Below, one piece after another: positions 1 to 8,271 of a DNA stretch of 64,000 nucleotides; positions within the stretch are counted from its first letter, which is position 1; every line of letters starts with the position of its first letter. The notes beneath the pieces are model-generated. The model did no database searches and was not told where the DNA came from. It worked only from the letters and a program-made list of their open reading frames with translations. The position numbers and the translations under genes are program-made. This stretch comes from Streptomyces sp. CC208A (GTDB lineage: Bacteria; Actinomycetota; Actinomycetes; Streptomycetales; Streptomycetaceae), in the NCBI RefSeq assembly GCF_030010625.1, contig NZ_JASCXN010000015.1:1-64000 (forward strand), in the 5' to 3' direction.

Positions 1-136
1 TCTCCTCGTCGGACACAGCACCCCCGCCGATCACCCACTCCTGGCCGAAGTCGACCGAGACGCTGTCGAAGTTGAGGTCGTCGGGACCGGGGGCGCTGCT
101 GTCGGCGGCAACGGTGTCGTCGGGCTGGTCAGGCAT
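1..136 (-). CDS. N-terminal part of an acidic protein or peptide, cut by the window edge
   Basis: Forty-five codons are visible, starting at ATG 136 behind an AAGGAG ribosome binding site at about 144-150. The visible sequence begins MPDQPDDTVAAD, is rich in Asp and Ser, and contains FDSVSVDFG followed by a GGG triplet. Acidic N-termini of this kind occur in RiPP leader peptides, but also in many short streptomycete hypothetical proteins. No Cys- or Ser/Thr-rich core is in view because the gene runs off the window, so I cannot assign a family. The clear SD and open frame support a real gene. Confidence 0.55.
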   Translation of the reverse strand, partial: MPDQPDDTVAADSSAPGPDDLNFDSVSVDFGQEWVIGGGAVSDEE

Positions 137-395
137 GGCGGGCTCCTTAAGCTCAGGTGATCTTGCCGGTTGGGAGCTTAGCCACTGACGGATATGCGCG
201 GGTCAGTAATGGGCGGATACCCCACACTGAGCGCCTCTGCTGTGCCTTGCGGCCCCGGCCAGGCGGCGTCACTTCGCCGCTGTGCGGTGGAGGGGGAGCG
301 CGGGGAGGGCCAAGCCGGTTCGCGCTGCTGTGCCGTCGGGTGACGATCACGCAAAGCGCCGGACCAACCACACACCGGCATGGCAGGCTACGGCC

Positions 396-1292
396 ATGTC
401 CACGTTTCCGAGCGGTAATTTCACCATCATCAACAACGAAACCGGGCGCTGTGTCCGGGTGCGGCTGGGCGACACTCACGACATCAGCGACCACAGGTTG
501 GGCACCAAGTACCTCCAGAGTGTGTCCGAGAAGCCGACGCTCCACCTGGGCGAGCCGGACGGCAGCCCTGCGACGGCGTGGTGGTACCACGACGCCTACG
601 ACTCGGGTGCGCGCAAGCCGTACAACCAGATCGCCAGTCACGCAATCCGCGAGTACCAGAACATCGGCAATCACTGCGTCTGGCTCTACGAATCGCCGCT
701 GGGTAGCGGAGGCCCGGACCCCATGGTGAGGCTCTACGCGATCTCCTACGGGCTGGATTGTCTTCCTGAGGACGTGCAGAAGCGTCTGTGGGAGGAGATC
801 GTCCCGGAGGAGTGGAAGGAGCTGCACGGCGAGGGTGCGAGCTCGATGGAGTGGCATTACGAGTGCGCCGGCTACAGGGCGCTCGGCCCCAACGGCTTGG
901 TCGGCCGTACCGGGTACGGCGTCCAGAAGGAGGAATACCTCAGGGCGGCCGCCGACGCGGGATTCGAGGAACCCCCCGTCGAAGAGCCCGCGGGTCCTCC
1001 TGAGCCCGAGCCCTCGCGCACGGAAATCGACGGCTGCGGAATCAGCAGCAGCGTCGGCGCCTCTGGGTGGGTGTACGACGGCGCCCACATCTACGCCGCC
1101 GACAGCGACAAGGTGGACGCCGAGCGGACGTACTGGACCGACGAGGGTGGCTCCCTCGTCGGCAAGAGCAGGGGTGGCTCCGGCCAGACCTGGACGGTCG
1201 CGCCGTGGCAGGCCCCTGAACCCCGGCCCGACCTGACCCCCCTGGCAGTCACCGGCCTGTTCGGGCCCATCGCCGCCGCTCTGGGCGGCTGA
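396..1292 (+). CDS. Hypothetical protein, possible lectin-like beta-trefoil N-terminus
   Basis: 298 residues if started at ATG 396; the SD upstream is weak, and the frame stays open further upstream without a better start. The N-terminus (NFTIINNETGRCVRVRLGD) resembles the first strand-turn of ricin-B-type beta-trefoil repeats, where an N-x-x-T-G-x-C-V pattern is typical. The middle (about 45-190) is rich in Trp, Tyr and Gly. A Pro/Glu-rich linker at about 195-210 leads to a C-terminal Gly/Trp-rich part. No signal peptide or membrane segment is visible. It converges on the actin-like gene, 126 bp away. I do not recognise a family beyond the trefoil-like hint and assign no function. Confidence 0.6.
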   Translation: MSTFPSGNFTIINNETGRCVRVRLGDTHDISDHRLGTKYLQSVSEKPTLHLGEPDGSPATAWWYHDAYDSGARKPYNQIASHAIREYQNIGNHCVWLYESPLGSGGPDPMVRLYAISYGLDCLPEDVQKRLWEEIVPEEWKELHGEGASSMEWHYECAGYRALGPNGLVGRTGYGVQKEEYLRAAADAGFEEPPVEEPAGPPEPEPSRTEIDGCGISSSVGASGWVYDGAHIYAADSDKVDAERTYWTDEGGSLVGKSRGGSGQTWTVAPWQAPEPRPDLTPLAVTGLFGPIAAALGG

Positions 1293-1418
1293 CCCAGCGG
1301 GCTGACGGGCTTCCCCGCCCCGCCTCCGGCCGGTTCGTGCCCGGTACCGAGGGGCGCGGAGTGGTGCCGCTCCCGGTGCGCGATGTTCGGCGCCGAGAGC
1401 GGCCACCCGGTGTGCTGG

Positions 1419-2531
1419 TCAGGCGGTCGCGGTGAGTGCGGCCTCGGGTCCGTGCTCCTCGTACAGGGCGGCGGTGATCCAGCGGTCGGCGAAGCCGGGG
1501 CGCTGGGCCAGGATGGATCCGCCCTTCCAGGTGGCGTGGCGCGAGTCCTGGGGAACGGTGACGGTGATCTTCTCCTTGGGGCTGAGGGTGGTGAGTTCGG
1601 CGGCGAGCCGCTCCTTGAGGCCGGGCAGGGCGCTGGTGCCGCCGGCGAGCACGACGTTGTTCCACAGGGCCGCGCGGTGGGCCGGGTCGGCCTTGCCGAT
1701 CGCCTCGCTGACCAGGGCGGCCAGTCCCTGCGTCTGGTAGCCGAACAGTTGCGGGTCGAAGAGGATCTCCGGGGCCTTGAACCGACTGACGGTGGGACGG
1801 ATCACGGTGCCGTCGGGGAGCTCGACCGCGGCGGCCTGTCCGCGCTCGGTCTCCTGCGCGTAGTCGGCGGCGACGAAGCAGACCTGCTCCTTGACGCTTC
1901 GGACGACCTCGAAGCTCGCGCTCGAGGTCCTCAGGTCGATGCCCTCCTCCGCCAGGCTCGTCTGCATCGCCTCGGTGACGACGTTCCCGCCGAGGTCCGA
2001 GCGGACCACGGCCGTGCGCACCTGCCGGCCCTCCACCACCGGGACGACGGTGCAGAACCCGTCGCCGATGTCGACCACCAGGCCGGTGGAGGAGCCCGCC
2101 GTCGCCATCACCAGCTCGGCCGAGCTGACGAGCTGGCAGCCCGCCACCTCGAACCGCTCGAACAGAATGGTCACCAGTCTCTCCTGGTGCTCGGCCGGAG
2201 CGTTGGGAGCGGTCGCGGCCAGCACCCGGAAGTCCTGCGGATCGATCGTCAGTTCATGCGAGAACAAGTGCTCCAGCAGCTGCTCGGCCATGCGCCAGTC
2301 CTCGATGATCCCGCTCTTGACCGGGTAGTTGATCGTCAGGACGTCCCGCTTCTCCTGGGCTTGCGTGCCGACGTAGGCCGTCTTCGACTCCGAGCCCGCC
2401 ATCACCACGTCGGACTTCGGCACCCCGACGATCGCCGGGAAGTGCGCCGAGGGCATCTCGTCCTCGGCCCGCCCCGCCTTCACCATGCCGGACCCCAGAT
2501 CCACCACGAGGGCACCCGCGAAATCGCTCAT
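1419..2531 (-). CDS. Actin-like ATPase closely resembling eukaryotic conventional actin
   Basis: 370 residues, against 375 for muscle actin, and alignable by eye almost without gaps. Phosphate loop 1 (VVDLGSGMVKAG) places D11, G13, S14, G15 and K18 at actin's own numbers. Loop 2 (VVDIGDG) puts D154 at its actin number, and the adenosine motif VLAGGTSALPG is at about 294-304. The segments matching MxGxxxKxxYVGxxAQxKR (subdomain 2 with a D-loop), ELPDG, WKGGSIL and the C-terminal W-x8-GP are all present. Residues at actin's hydrolysis positions differ: Q137 is Ser and H161 is Thr; C374 is absent. This is the BARP/eukaryotic-actin type, not MreB, ParM or FtsA. ATG 2531 is chosen (GAGG four bases upstream); TTG 2534 is possible. 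It likely binds ATP and may form filaments in the cytosol; the function here is unknown. Confidence 0.88.
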   Translation of the reverse strand: MSDFAGALVVDLGSGMVKAGRAEDEMPSAHFPAIVGVPKSDVVMAGSESKTAYVGTQAQEKRDVLTINYPVKSGIIEDWRMAEQLLEHLFSHELTIDPQDFRVLAATAPNAPAEHQERLVTILFERFEVAGCQLVSSAELVMATAGSSTGLVVDIGDGFCTVVPVVEGRQVRTAVVRSDLGGNVVTEAMQTSLAEEGIDLRTSSASFEVVRSVKEQVCFVAADYAQETERGQAAAVELPDGTVIRPTVSRFKAPEILFDPQLFGYQTQGLAALVSEAIGKADPAHRAALWNNVVLAGGTSALPGLKERLAAELTTLSPKEKITVTVPQDSRHATWKGGSILAQRPGFADRWITAALYEEHGPEAALTATA

Positions 2532-2852
2532 CAATCCTCAACTCCCGACAGCCGTCGGCGGGGCCGGGGGACAACCGCGCCCCGGCCCCGCCGACGAACC
2601 TCACGCGTCTCAACCACCACACCCTGCCCACTCCGCACCTCCCGTAACCGCCCCGCCACCCACCGACGGGCCCCGATGCATCGTGGCGGGGTGGGCGCCG
2701 AATTCGAACTACTCCGGCGCCGCGTGCTGCTCACCCTGTGACAGTCACGCTCGGTCATCCCGAAATGTTGATCAGAGCCATCTCAACTGGCCGTTAGCGC
2801 CACCGTCAACAGACTCGACCCGGATGGCACTGTCCCCATGCCGACCAGCGCG
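2532..2852 (-). other. 321-bp interval upstream of the actin-like gene, with a doubtful short ORF
   Basis: A minus-strand frame of 75 codons runs from ATG 2758 to a TGA that shares its last base with the ATG of the actin-like gene (TGATG), the arrangement seen in translationally coupled pairs. Its product would be Arg-rich and its third codon positions are less G+C-biased than the neighbours', and there is no good SD, so I do not call it a gene. The rest holds nothing I recognise apart from the presumed actin promoter and the end of the upstream deformylase operon. Confidence 0.3.
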
Positions 2853-3425
2853 CTACTGGCCCTCTCCGTACTGCCACTGCCTACCGGTCCCCTTGTACTC
2901 GGCAACCGTGACCACCTCGCAGCCAGGAAGCATCCGCGACACATACAGCACGCCGTCCAGATGATCGAGTTCATGCGCGACCAGTCGGGCCAGCCCATCA
3001 GTGAACGTCGCCGTCCGGACCTGGCCGTCGAAGTCCTGATGCTCAACCCGCAACACACGCGGACGGGGAACCTTCCCGCGGACGTCGAAGAAGGACAGGC
3101 AGCCTTCATACTGCTCATCGACCTCCGGTGACGCCTCCACTACCGTCGGGTTCAGGAGAACGATCACGCCCCCTTCAGGAGGCCGGACGATCGCCGCACG
3201 CCGAGCGAGGCCGACCTGAGGCGCGGCCACCCCCATGCCCTTACTGAAGTTGTGCACCTTTGCTGCTCGATCGGCAGCCGCGTGGAGCGCCGCCACTACC
3301 TCCCGCGCGGCCGGCGCCTCACCGGGGAGGTCGAAGGGCCGAGCCGGCTGAGTGAGCACAGGATCGCCTTCCTGCACGATCCCGATGGACTTCATCGTGT
3401 CGCTCGCGGTGGGCGGAGTGGTCAC
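2853..3425 (-). CDS. Peptide deformylase homologue, second of a tandem pair
   Basis: 190 residues. All three deformylase motifs are present: GMGVAAPQ (about 64-71), EGCLS (about 107-111) and HELDH (about 151-155), so the Cys/His/His metal site and the catalytic Glu are intact. Such enzymes remove N-formyl groups from initiator methionine; this copy is one of two accessory ones, not a housekeeping def linked to fmt. Its GTG start overlaps the stop of the upstream deformylase by four bases (3422-3425), implying translational coupling. Both copies read SFFDVRG after EGCLS, unlike typical housekeeping enzymes, which suggests a dedicated subfamily. A special peptide substrate or self-resistance to a deformylase inhibitor are both possible. 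Confidence 0.85.
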   Translation of the reverse strand: MTTPPTASDTMKSIGIVQEGDPVLTQPARPFDLPGEAPAAREVVAALHAAADRAAKVHNFSKGMGVAAPQVGLARRAAIVRPPEGGVIVLLNPTVVEASPEVDEQYEGCLSFFDVRGKVPRPRVLRVEHQDFDGQVRTATFTDGLARLVAHELDHLDGVLYVSRMLPGCEVVTVAEYKGTGRQWQYGEGQ

Positions 3426-4072
3426 CGGCGCGCTCCTTTCCCTGTTTCCGAGAGGCCACGTGCCTCATGTCCCTGATACTGGTCCGCGGCGTCTACCTGC
3501 GCAGATGCTTGACAGCTGCAGATAAGGCCGGTCTGGCGGTACTGCTCGACAGGAATCGGAGCGACGCCCGTCCGCATCCGGGCGGTGTAGAGCAGGCCAT
3601 CGAGGTGGTCGATCTCGTGGTGGACCAGCCGGGCGAGTCCGCGTTCGTAGGTGGTGGTCACCAGCTGGCCCTCCAGCGTCGTGGTCTCCACGGTGATCCG
3701 TAGCGGCCGGGGGACCAGGCCGCGGACGTCGAAGAACGACAGGCAGCCCTCGTACTGCTCGTCCTCGTCGCTGGAGCGGTCGGTGATACGGGGGTTCAGC
3801 AGGACGATCGCCGGGGCGCCGGGGTCAGGAGGCTGGACCACAGCGGCGGCCCGGCCGATCGCGATCTGCGGGGCCGCGATGCCCATGCCCTTGGCGAACG
3901 GATGGACCTGCCCGATCCGCTCCATCGCGGAGAAAAGCTGCTCGATGACCTGCTCGGCAGTCTCGCGCTCGGCCGACAGGTCGAAGGCACGGGCGGGCTC
4001 AGCAAGGACGGGGGCTCCGTTCTGCACGACGCCGAGGCCACGCATCTGCTCGCTGGGCCGCACCTGGATCAC
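3422..4072 (-). CDS. Peptide deformylase homologue, first of a tandem pair
   Basis: 216 residues, GTG start at 4072 overlapping the regulator's TGA by four bases. Motifs GMGIAAPQ, EGCLS and HEIDH are complete, so a metal-dependent deformylase activity is expected. It is longer than its partner because of a C-terminal tail of about 35 residues containing a CSC motif, of unknown role. The three-gene unit regulator-deformylase-deformylase is tightly packed and divergent from the glycosyltransferase operon. The two paralogues differ through most of their length, so the duplication is old. A role in modifying a formylated peptide or protecting a deformylase in this cluster is inference. Confidence 0.85.
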   Translation of the reverse strand: MIQVRPSEQMRGLGVVQNGAPVLAEPARAFDLSAERETAEQVIEQLFSAMERIGQVHPFAKGMGIAAPQIAIGRAAAVVQPPDPGAPAIVLLNPRITDRSSDEDEQYEGCLSFFDVRGLVPRPLRITVETTTLEGQLVTTTYERGLARLVHHEIDHLDGLLYTARMRTGVAPIPVEQYRQTGLICSCQASAQVDAADQYQGHEARGLSETGKGARR

Positions 4073-5040
4073 CTGAACTCCCCTTGGTTCGCTTCACGTT
4101 CGGGTCGCGCCCGGAACCGCCATTCCAGACGGTACCGGGCGTGGAGTGCGGGTGTGGACGTGCTCCAGGAGAAGACCCGCATCCCGTTCTCCTCGCGCTG
4201 GACCGGGGCCGTTCGCAGCGGCGCCGCCTCGGCGGTCATGGATGTCTCGGTGCCCCACACAGCGGGGTCGAGCTCGGCGGGGAAGGCGAGTTCGACCGCC
4301 AGGTGCTCGGTGGGCAGGCGGACGGCGCGCTGGAACCAGCGGCCCCACTTCTCCTCGCCCACGGAGTAGGCGTACTCGATCCACACCGACTCGCCCGGGT
4401 AGAGAGGGAAGCGGCCCTGCTCGTTTTCGAACAGCAGCCACACCTCCTTGAAGGCGTCGCGGTCGTGCTTGGCCTGCCAGCGCATCGCCTCGCCGCGGCA
4501 GGTCGCGGTCAGGGCGAGCTCGTCCCAGGTCAGCGGGTGCTCGCGGTAGTGGGCGTTGGACCGTTCCGGCTCGCCCGGGTAGCGGTCGACGCTGATGCGG
4601 ATCAGGTAGCGGGTGATCGGCTCACTGCCGGTGTTCCGCAGCAGCCGGCGCATCGTGAGCCGGTAGTGGCGCCCGTCGTAGTCGAGGTGGGCCGCGTCGT
4701 GCTCGACGACGATCGCCAAGCCGGTCGCGTACGGCTGCTCGGCCCTGCGGGGGGCGGGTACGGCCGCCGCTGGTGCCACGGGAGCCTTGGCCGTCTCGTA
4801 GTCCAGCCAGCGCTTCCAGATGGCCTTGCCCGCGTTCAGGGCCTCCTCCGCGCGGCGGGCGAAGTCCTCGGTCGGCTTGTGCCGGCCCGACTCGACGTGG
4901 CTCACGTAGGACGGGTCGAAGCCCATCCTTCTGGCTAACTCCCGCTTGGCCAGCCCCCGCACCTCGCGCCAGTAGGCGACCTCCGCCGCGAACGCCTCGG
5001 CGGCCTGCTCGACCGTCAAGGCGTCGTCCCGCGCGTCCAT
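4069..5040 (-). CDS. XRE-type helix-turn-helix regulator with a large C-terminal domain
   Basis: 323 residues from ATG 5040 (a TTG lies one codon upstream). The HTH is at about 30-70 (RELARRMGFDPSYVSHVESG, then PTEDFARRAEEAL), a Cro/CI-like fold common in streptomycete regulators. After an Ala/Pro linker (about 88-103) comes a domain of about 215 residues containing HYRLTMRRLLRN and WIEYAYSVGEEKWGRWFQR, which looks like a mostly beta ligand- or partner-binding module I cannot name. It is the first gene of the deformylase operon and is divergent from 5184 with 143 bp between, so it probably controls both units. Confidence 0.8.
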   Translation of the reverse strand: MDARDDALTVEQAAEAFAAEVAYWREVRGLAKRELARRMGFDPSYVSHVESGRHKPTEDFARRAEEALNAGKAIWKRWLDYETAKAPVAPAAAVPAPRRAEQPYATGLAIVVEHDAAHLDYDGRHYRLTMRRLLRNTGSEPITRYLIRISVDRYPGEPERSNAHYREHPLTWDELALTATCRGEAMRWQAKHDRDAFKEVWLLFENEQGRFPLYPGESVWIEYAYSVGEEKWGRWFQRAVRLPTEHLAVELAFPAELDPAVWGTETSMTAEAAPLRTAPVQREENGMRVFSWSTSTPALHARYRLEWRFRARPEREANQGEFR

Positions 5041-5183
5041 CAAAGCCCCCGCCCTGGCCGTCGGATGAGATGAATGAACCGTGAGTGATCTCGATTCACC
5101 ATTCTGTCACGGCCCCGGTCGCCAGTTTCCTTCCTCTACCGGCCCAGGTCGACCCCCGGGCCCAAACCAGGAGGGTCCCAGCG

Positions 5184-6338
5184 ATGCGCGTGCTGTATCT
5201 GCTCAACGTCTCCAACTCCAGTCAGCTGTCCGCCGACTCCGGCTACACCTTCGCCGACATGCTCGCCCCGGCTCTGACGGACGCCGGGGCCGACGTGACC
5301 GTGGCCTCGCCGGTCCCGGTCGGCGACACCCGCGTGCACTTCGCGCCCACCACCTCGCCGTCCACCAAGTACCGGGCCCGCTTCGACCCCGGCATGGACG
5401 CCCTGGTCTCCCTGATCCGCGACCGGCGGCCCGAGGTGGTGGTGGCCAACCAGATCGAGGCCGCCCCCGCGCTCCGGGCCGCACTCCTGGAAGCCGGGGT
5501 GGACGCGCTGATCGCCGGCTACTGCCACTACCTGCCGTTCTCCTTCACCGACACCGGCGTCCTGGAGCTGGACCCGGCGATGAACGACCGGGGCCTGGGC
5601 CGAAGCGTGCTGCTGGCCTTCGCCGCCGGCCTCGCGGCCTGCGACCGCATCCTGGTCCACTCCTCCACCGCCGCCTCCTGGACCACCGCTGCCGCCGCCC
5701 GCACCGGCGTCGGCCTCGGCGACAAGCTGCACATCGTCCCCGCCCCCAGGGACGTACGGCTGGTGCGTGACCCGGCCGACATCACCCCGCCCGAAGGCAG
5801 GGCCACCGGCATCTACAACCACCGCCTGTACAGGCACTACGGCACCGCCCGCTTCACCCGTCTCGCCCGCCGCCTCGTCGCCGACGCCCCGGTGCGGCTG
5901 ACGGTGATGGACCTGTTCGGCACCCGCAGCCCCGAGCGCATCCGCCTCGACCCCAGCCCCGAACGGCACCTGGAGGAGCTGGCGACCACGGACGGCGTCA
6001 CCATCGCCTCCGACCGAGGCGACCGCGTCCGCTACCGCAACCTGCTGGCCGGCGCCCACTTCGGCATCGCCCCCTTCCGGCCCGGCTGCCCCTGGTCCAT
6101 GTCGGTGATCGACTGCCAGGCGATGGGCCTGCCCGTGATCGGCCCGCGTACCGGCTGGCTGGCCGAGCACATCGACCACGAGCTGCTGTTCGACACCGAC
6201 GAGCAGGCCGTCCAGATCACCGAGCGCCTCGCCACGGACGCCGAGTTCTACCTGGTGCACGCCAAGCGCGCGTATGCCTCCACCGCCGACCTCACGCCCG
6301 CCGTGGTGGCCGCCCGCTACCTGGAGGCGATCAAGTGA
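5184..6338 (+). CDS. GT4-like glycosyltransferase
   Basis: 384 residues from ATG 5184, behind AGGAGGG at 5169-5175. The N-terminal Rossmann half starts MRVLYLLNVSNSS and carries an N-terminal domain ending near VLVHSS. The C-terminal half contains AGAHFGIAPFRPGCPWSMSV and MGLPVIGPRTGWLAEHI, the position where GT-B enzymes bind the sugar nucleotide (E-x7-E-like region, here weakly conserved). A GT-B retaining transferase of the GT4 type is the best reading; donor and acceptor are unknown. It leads an operon in which each of the next three genes overlaps its predecessor by four bases. Confidence 0.75.
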   Translation: MRVLYLLNVSNSSQLSADSGYTFADMLAPALTDAGADVTVASPVPVGDTRVHFAPTTSPSTKYRARFDPGMDALVSLIRDRRPEVVVANQIEAAPALRAALLEAGVDALIAGYCHYLPFSFTDTGVLELDPAMNDRGLGRSVLLAFAAGLAACDRILVHSSTAASWTTAAAARTGVGLGDKLHIVPAPRDVRLVRDPADITPPEGRATGIYNHRLYRHYGTARFTRLARRLVADAPVRLTVMDLFGTRSPERIRLDPSPERHLEELATTDGVTIASDRGDRVRYRNLLAGAHFGIAPFRPGCPWSMSVIDCQAMGLPVIGPRTGWLAEHIDHELLFDTDEQAVQITERLATDAEFYLVHAKRAYASTADLTPAVVAARYLEAIK

Positions 6339-7039
6339 CCGGCTTCGACGCGGTCCAGCTCTCCTACGACGAGCCGCTGGCCGACCGTCTGCACACCCGC
6401 CTCGCCCGGGTGCTGGGCGGCACCGTCAAGCGCCTGCACGGAGTCCGCGGGATGCGACGCGCCTACCGGCTCACCGCCGAGCTGGTCGACACCGAGCAGT
6501 TCTTCCTCGCCGACGGTGACTTCGCCATCGACCCCGAGTTCCCCACCGCCGCGGTCCAGCCGCTGGCCGACGGGGTGGCGATGCGGGTATGGCAGGCGGT
6601 CAACCCGGTCAACGGCCTGACCTACGGCTACGGCGGGCTCAAGCTGATCCGCCGCTCGGCGCTGAGGGAGATGGGCCAGGCCGTCGACGTGCTGGCCGCC
6701 CTGCCCGGCCGGGTCGAGTTCTGCCGCCAGACCGCCGGGGTCACGCGGTTCAACCAGAGCCCGTTCCACGCGTGGAAGGCGGGCTTCCGCGAGTGCGCGA
6801 TGCTCGCGCGCGGCAGCGAGTACGGCATGACCGATGCCTCCGCCCAGGAACGCATCGCCGCCTGGACGGCCGGCCGCGACGGCGAGTTCGCCGCCTACGC
6901 GGCGGCCGGAGCCCGCGACGGACTCGGCTTCGCCAAGGCCGCCGCCCGCGACCCGCAACACTTCGAGGCGCTCAACGACCCGCCCTGGCTGTATCAGCAC
7001 TTCACCACGCTGTACGGCGAGCAGGCGGTGACCGGATGA
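6335..7039 (+). CDS. Putative small GT-A-type glycosyltransferase
   Basis: 234 residues, GTG start overlapping the previous stop (GTGA). The motif EQFFLADGDFAIDPEF near residues 51-66 is a D-x-D-like metal/sugar-nucleotide site, and GLTYGYGGLKLIRR resembles the acceptor-side GG motif of GT2-like folds. No membrane segments. The C-terminal third is helical and ends PPWLYQHFTTLYG. Its length suits a single GT-A domain. Operon position between two other transferases supports a role in glycan assembly; substrates are not deducible. It could be a non-catalytic homologue. Confidence 0.6.
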   Translation: MTGFDAVQLSYDEPLADRLHTRLARVLGGTVKRLHGVRGMRRAYRLTAELVDTEQFFLADGDFAIDPEFPTAAVQPLADGVAMRVWQAVNPVNGLTYGYGGLKLIRRSALREMGQAVDVLAALPGRVEFCRQTAGVTRFNQSPFHAWKAGFRECAMLARGSEYGMTDASAQERIAAWTAGRDGEFAAYAAAGARDGLGFAKAAARDPQHFEALNDPPWLYQHFTTLYGEQAVTG

Positions 7040-8271
7040 ACGCCGCCCCCGGGTCGCTGGTGCTGATTGAGCCGTACGCGCACCGGGTCGGCGGACACCA
7101 CCAGCGCACGTTGGCGGCGCTCGCCACCGCGCGGCCGGACAGCTTCGTCATCGCCCCGGGCGGCCTGAGCGAGGACGTGGGCCCGCTGGTTCAGTCCGGT
7201 TCCCGGGTCGCCGTCGGTCCGGCCGGGCCCGCGGCGAAGATCCTTCTGGCCGTCGCGCGGGCGGCAGCACGGGTCTCCGCCGCCGGCCAGCAGATCTTCG
7301 CCTCCCGGCGCTGGCCGCTGGCGGTCCGCAGGTCCCCGCACCAGCTCACCCTTCTCGCCCGGTGCCTGACCGAGGCCGCCTGCCTTCGCACCGCACGCCG
7401 CCTCGCCCCGCGGGCCTCGGCAGTGGTGATCCTCAGCGCGAACGAGGCCCTGCACGGCCTGGCCGCCCTGCTCGGCGGAACCCCGCACCTGCGGTTCATC
7501 CACGAGGCGGTCACCACCGAAGACCGCCTGGTCCGGTGGCTGGGCCGACTCGCCCGCAGGGGCGAGAAACGGGTGATCGCGCTGTACCCGACCACCGCTG
7601 TCCGCGATCAGGTCGCGCCGGCCTTCCCTCGCCTTCCCGGCGAGGTGCGGGCGTTCGCGGTCGACGACGGGCGCCCGCTGACCGACGCCGAACGAGACGG
7701 TGCCCGCACCGCCTTCACCATCCCCGCCGACGCGAAGGCGGTGTGCGTGGTCGGCGGCTGGTGGCCCTACAAGGACATCCCCACCATCGACGCCGCCCTC
7801 GCCCGCCTCACCACCCCGCTGCACGTCCTGGTGTGCGGCACCCCACTGGACGACGCCGTCCTCACACGCTGGCACCAGCTCCCCAATGTCCGCCTTCACA
7901 CGGTGCCCGGCCCGGTCGGCGATCAGGTCCTGCGGCTTGTCTATGCCGCCGCCGACGCGGCCCTCGTCGCCCGGAAGTCCGGCGTGGGCAAGGAATCCGG
8001 ACTGGTCATGGACGCCGCCCGCCTCGCCGTCCCGCTGATCGTCTCCGCACACGACCCCGAGCTGACCGCCCGCCTCGCCGGGGAATCGTGGGCCCGACTC
8101 TTCCCTGCCGGCGATCCAGACACCCTCGCCAAGACGCTGGACCACCTCAAGGCCGACGCGCCCGCCCGCCCGGGGCCTTTGGCGCGCGGGGTCCTGGACA
8201 TGAACTCGGCGGCCGAGCAGGCCGCCTTCCTCACCGACACCTACACCCGCCTGACCAAGGAATGCCGATGA
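7036..8271 (+). CDS. GT-B-fold glycosyltransferase
   Basis: 411 residues, ATG 7036 overlapping the previous TGA. The N-terminus (LVLIEPYAHRVGGHHQRTLAAL) has the G-G-H-x-x-x loop at the start of GT4-like enzymes. VCVVGGWWPYKDIPTIDAAL is the strand-loop-helix where the C-terminal Rossmann domain binds the donor, and KSGVGKESGLVMDAARLAVP is a typical E-x7-E region (E-S-G-x-V-x-D-A). It probably transfers a sugar from a nucleotide donor in the cytosol. It is a different subfamily from the GT4-like gene at 5184, so the operon may build an oligosaccharide of at least two linkages. Confidence 0.72.
   Translation: MNAAPGSLVLIEPYAHRVGGHHQRTLAALATARPDSFVIAPGGLSEDVGPLVQSGSRVAVGPAGPAAKILLAVARAAARVSAAGQQIFASRRWPLAVRRSPHQLTLLARCLTEAACLRTARRLAPRASAVVILSANEALHGLAALLGGTPHLRFIHEAVTTEDRLVRWLGRLARRGEKRVIALYPTTAVRDQVAPAFPRLPGEVRAFAVDDGRPLTDAERDGARTAFTIPADAKAVCVVGGWWPYKDIPTIDAALARLTTPLHVLVCGTPLDDAVLTRWHQLPNVRLHTVPGPVGDQVLRLVYAAADAALVARKSGVGKESGLVMDAARLAVPLIVSAHDPELTARLAGESWARLFPAGDPDTLAKTLDHLKADAPARPGPLARGVLDMNSAAEQAAFLTDTYTRLTKECR

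Noticed and set aside
2531..2758. 75-codon Arg-rich frame before the actin-like gene
   Set aside because: The TGATG overlap with the actin start is attractive, but there is no SD, codon bias is weak, and no motif is visible.
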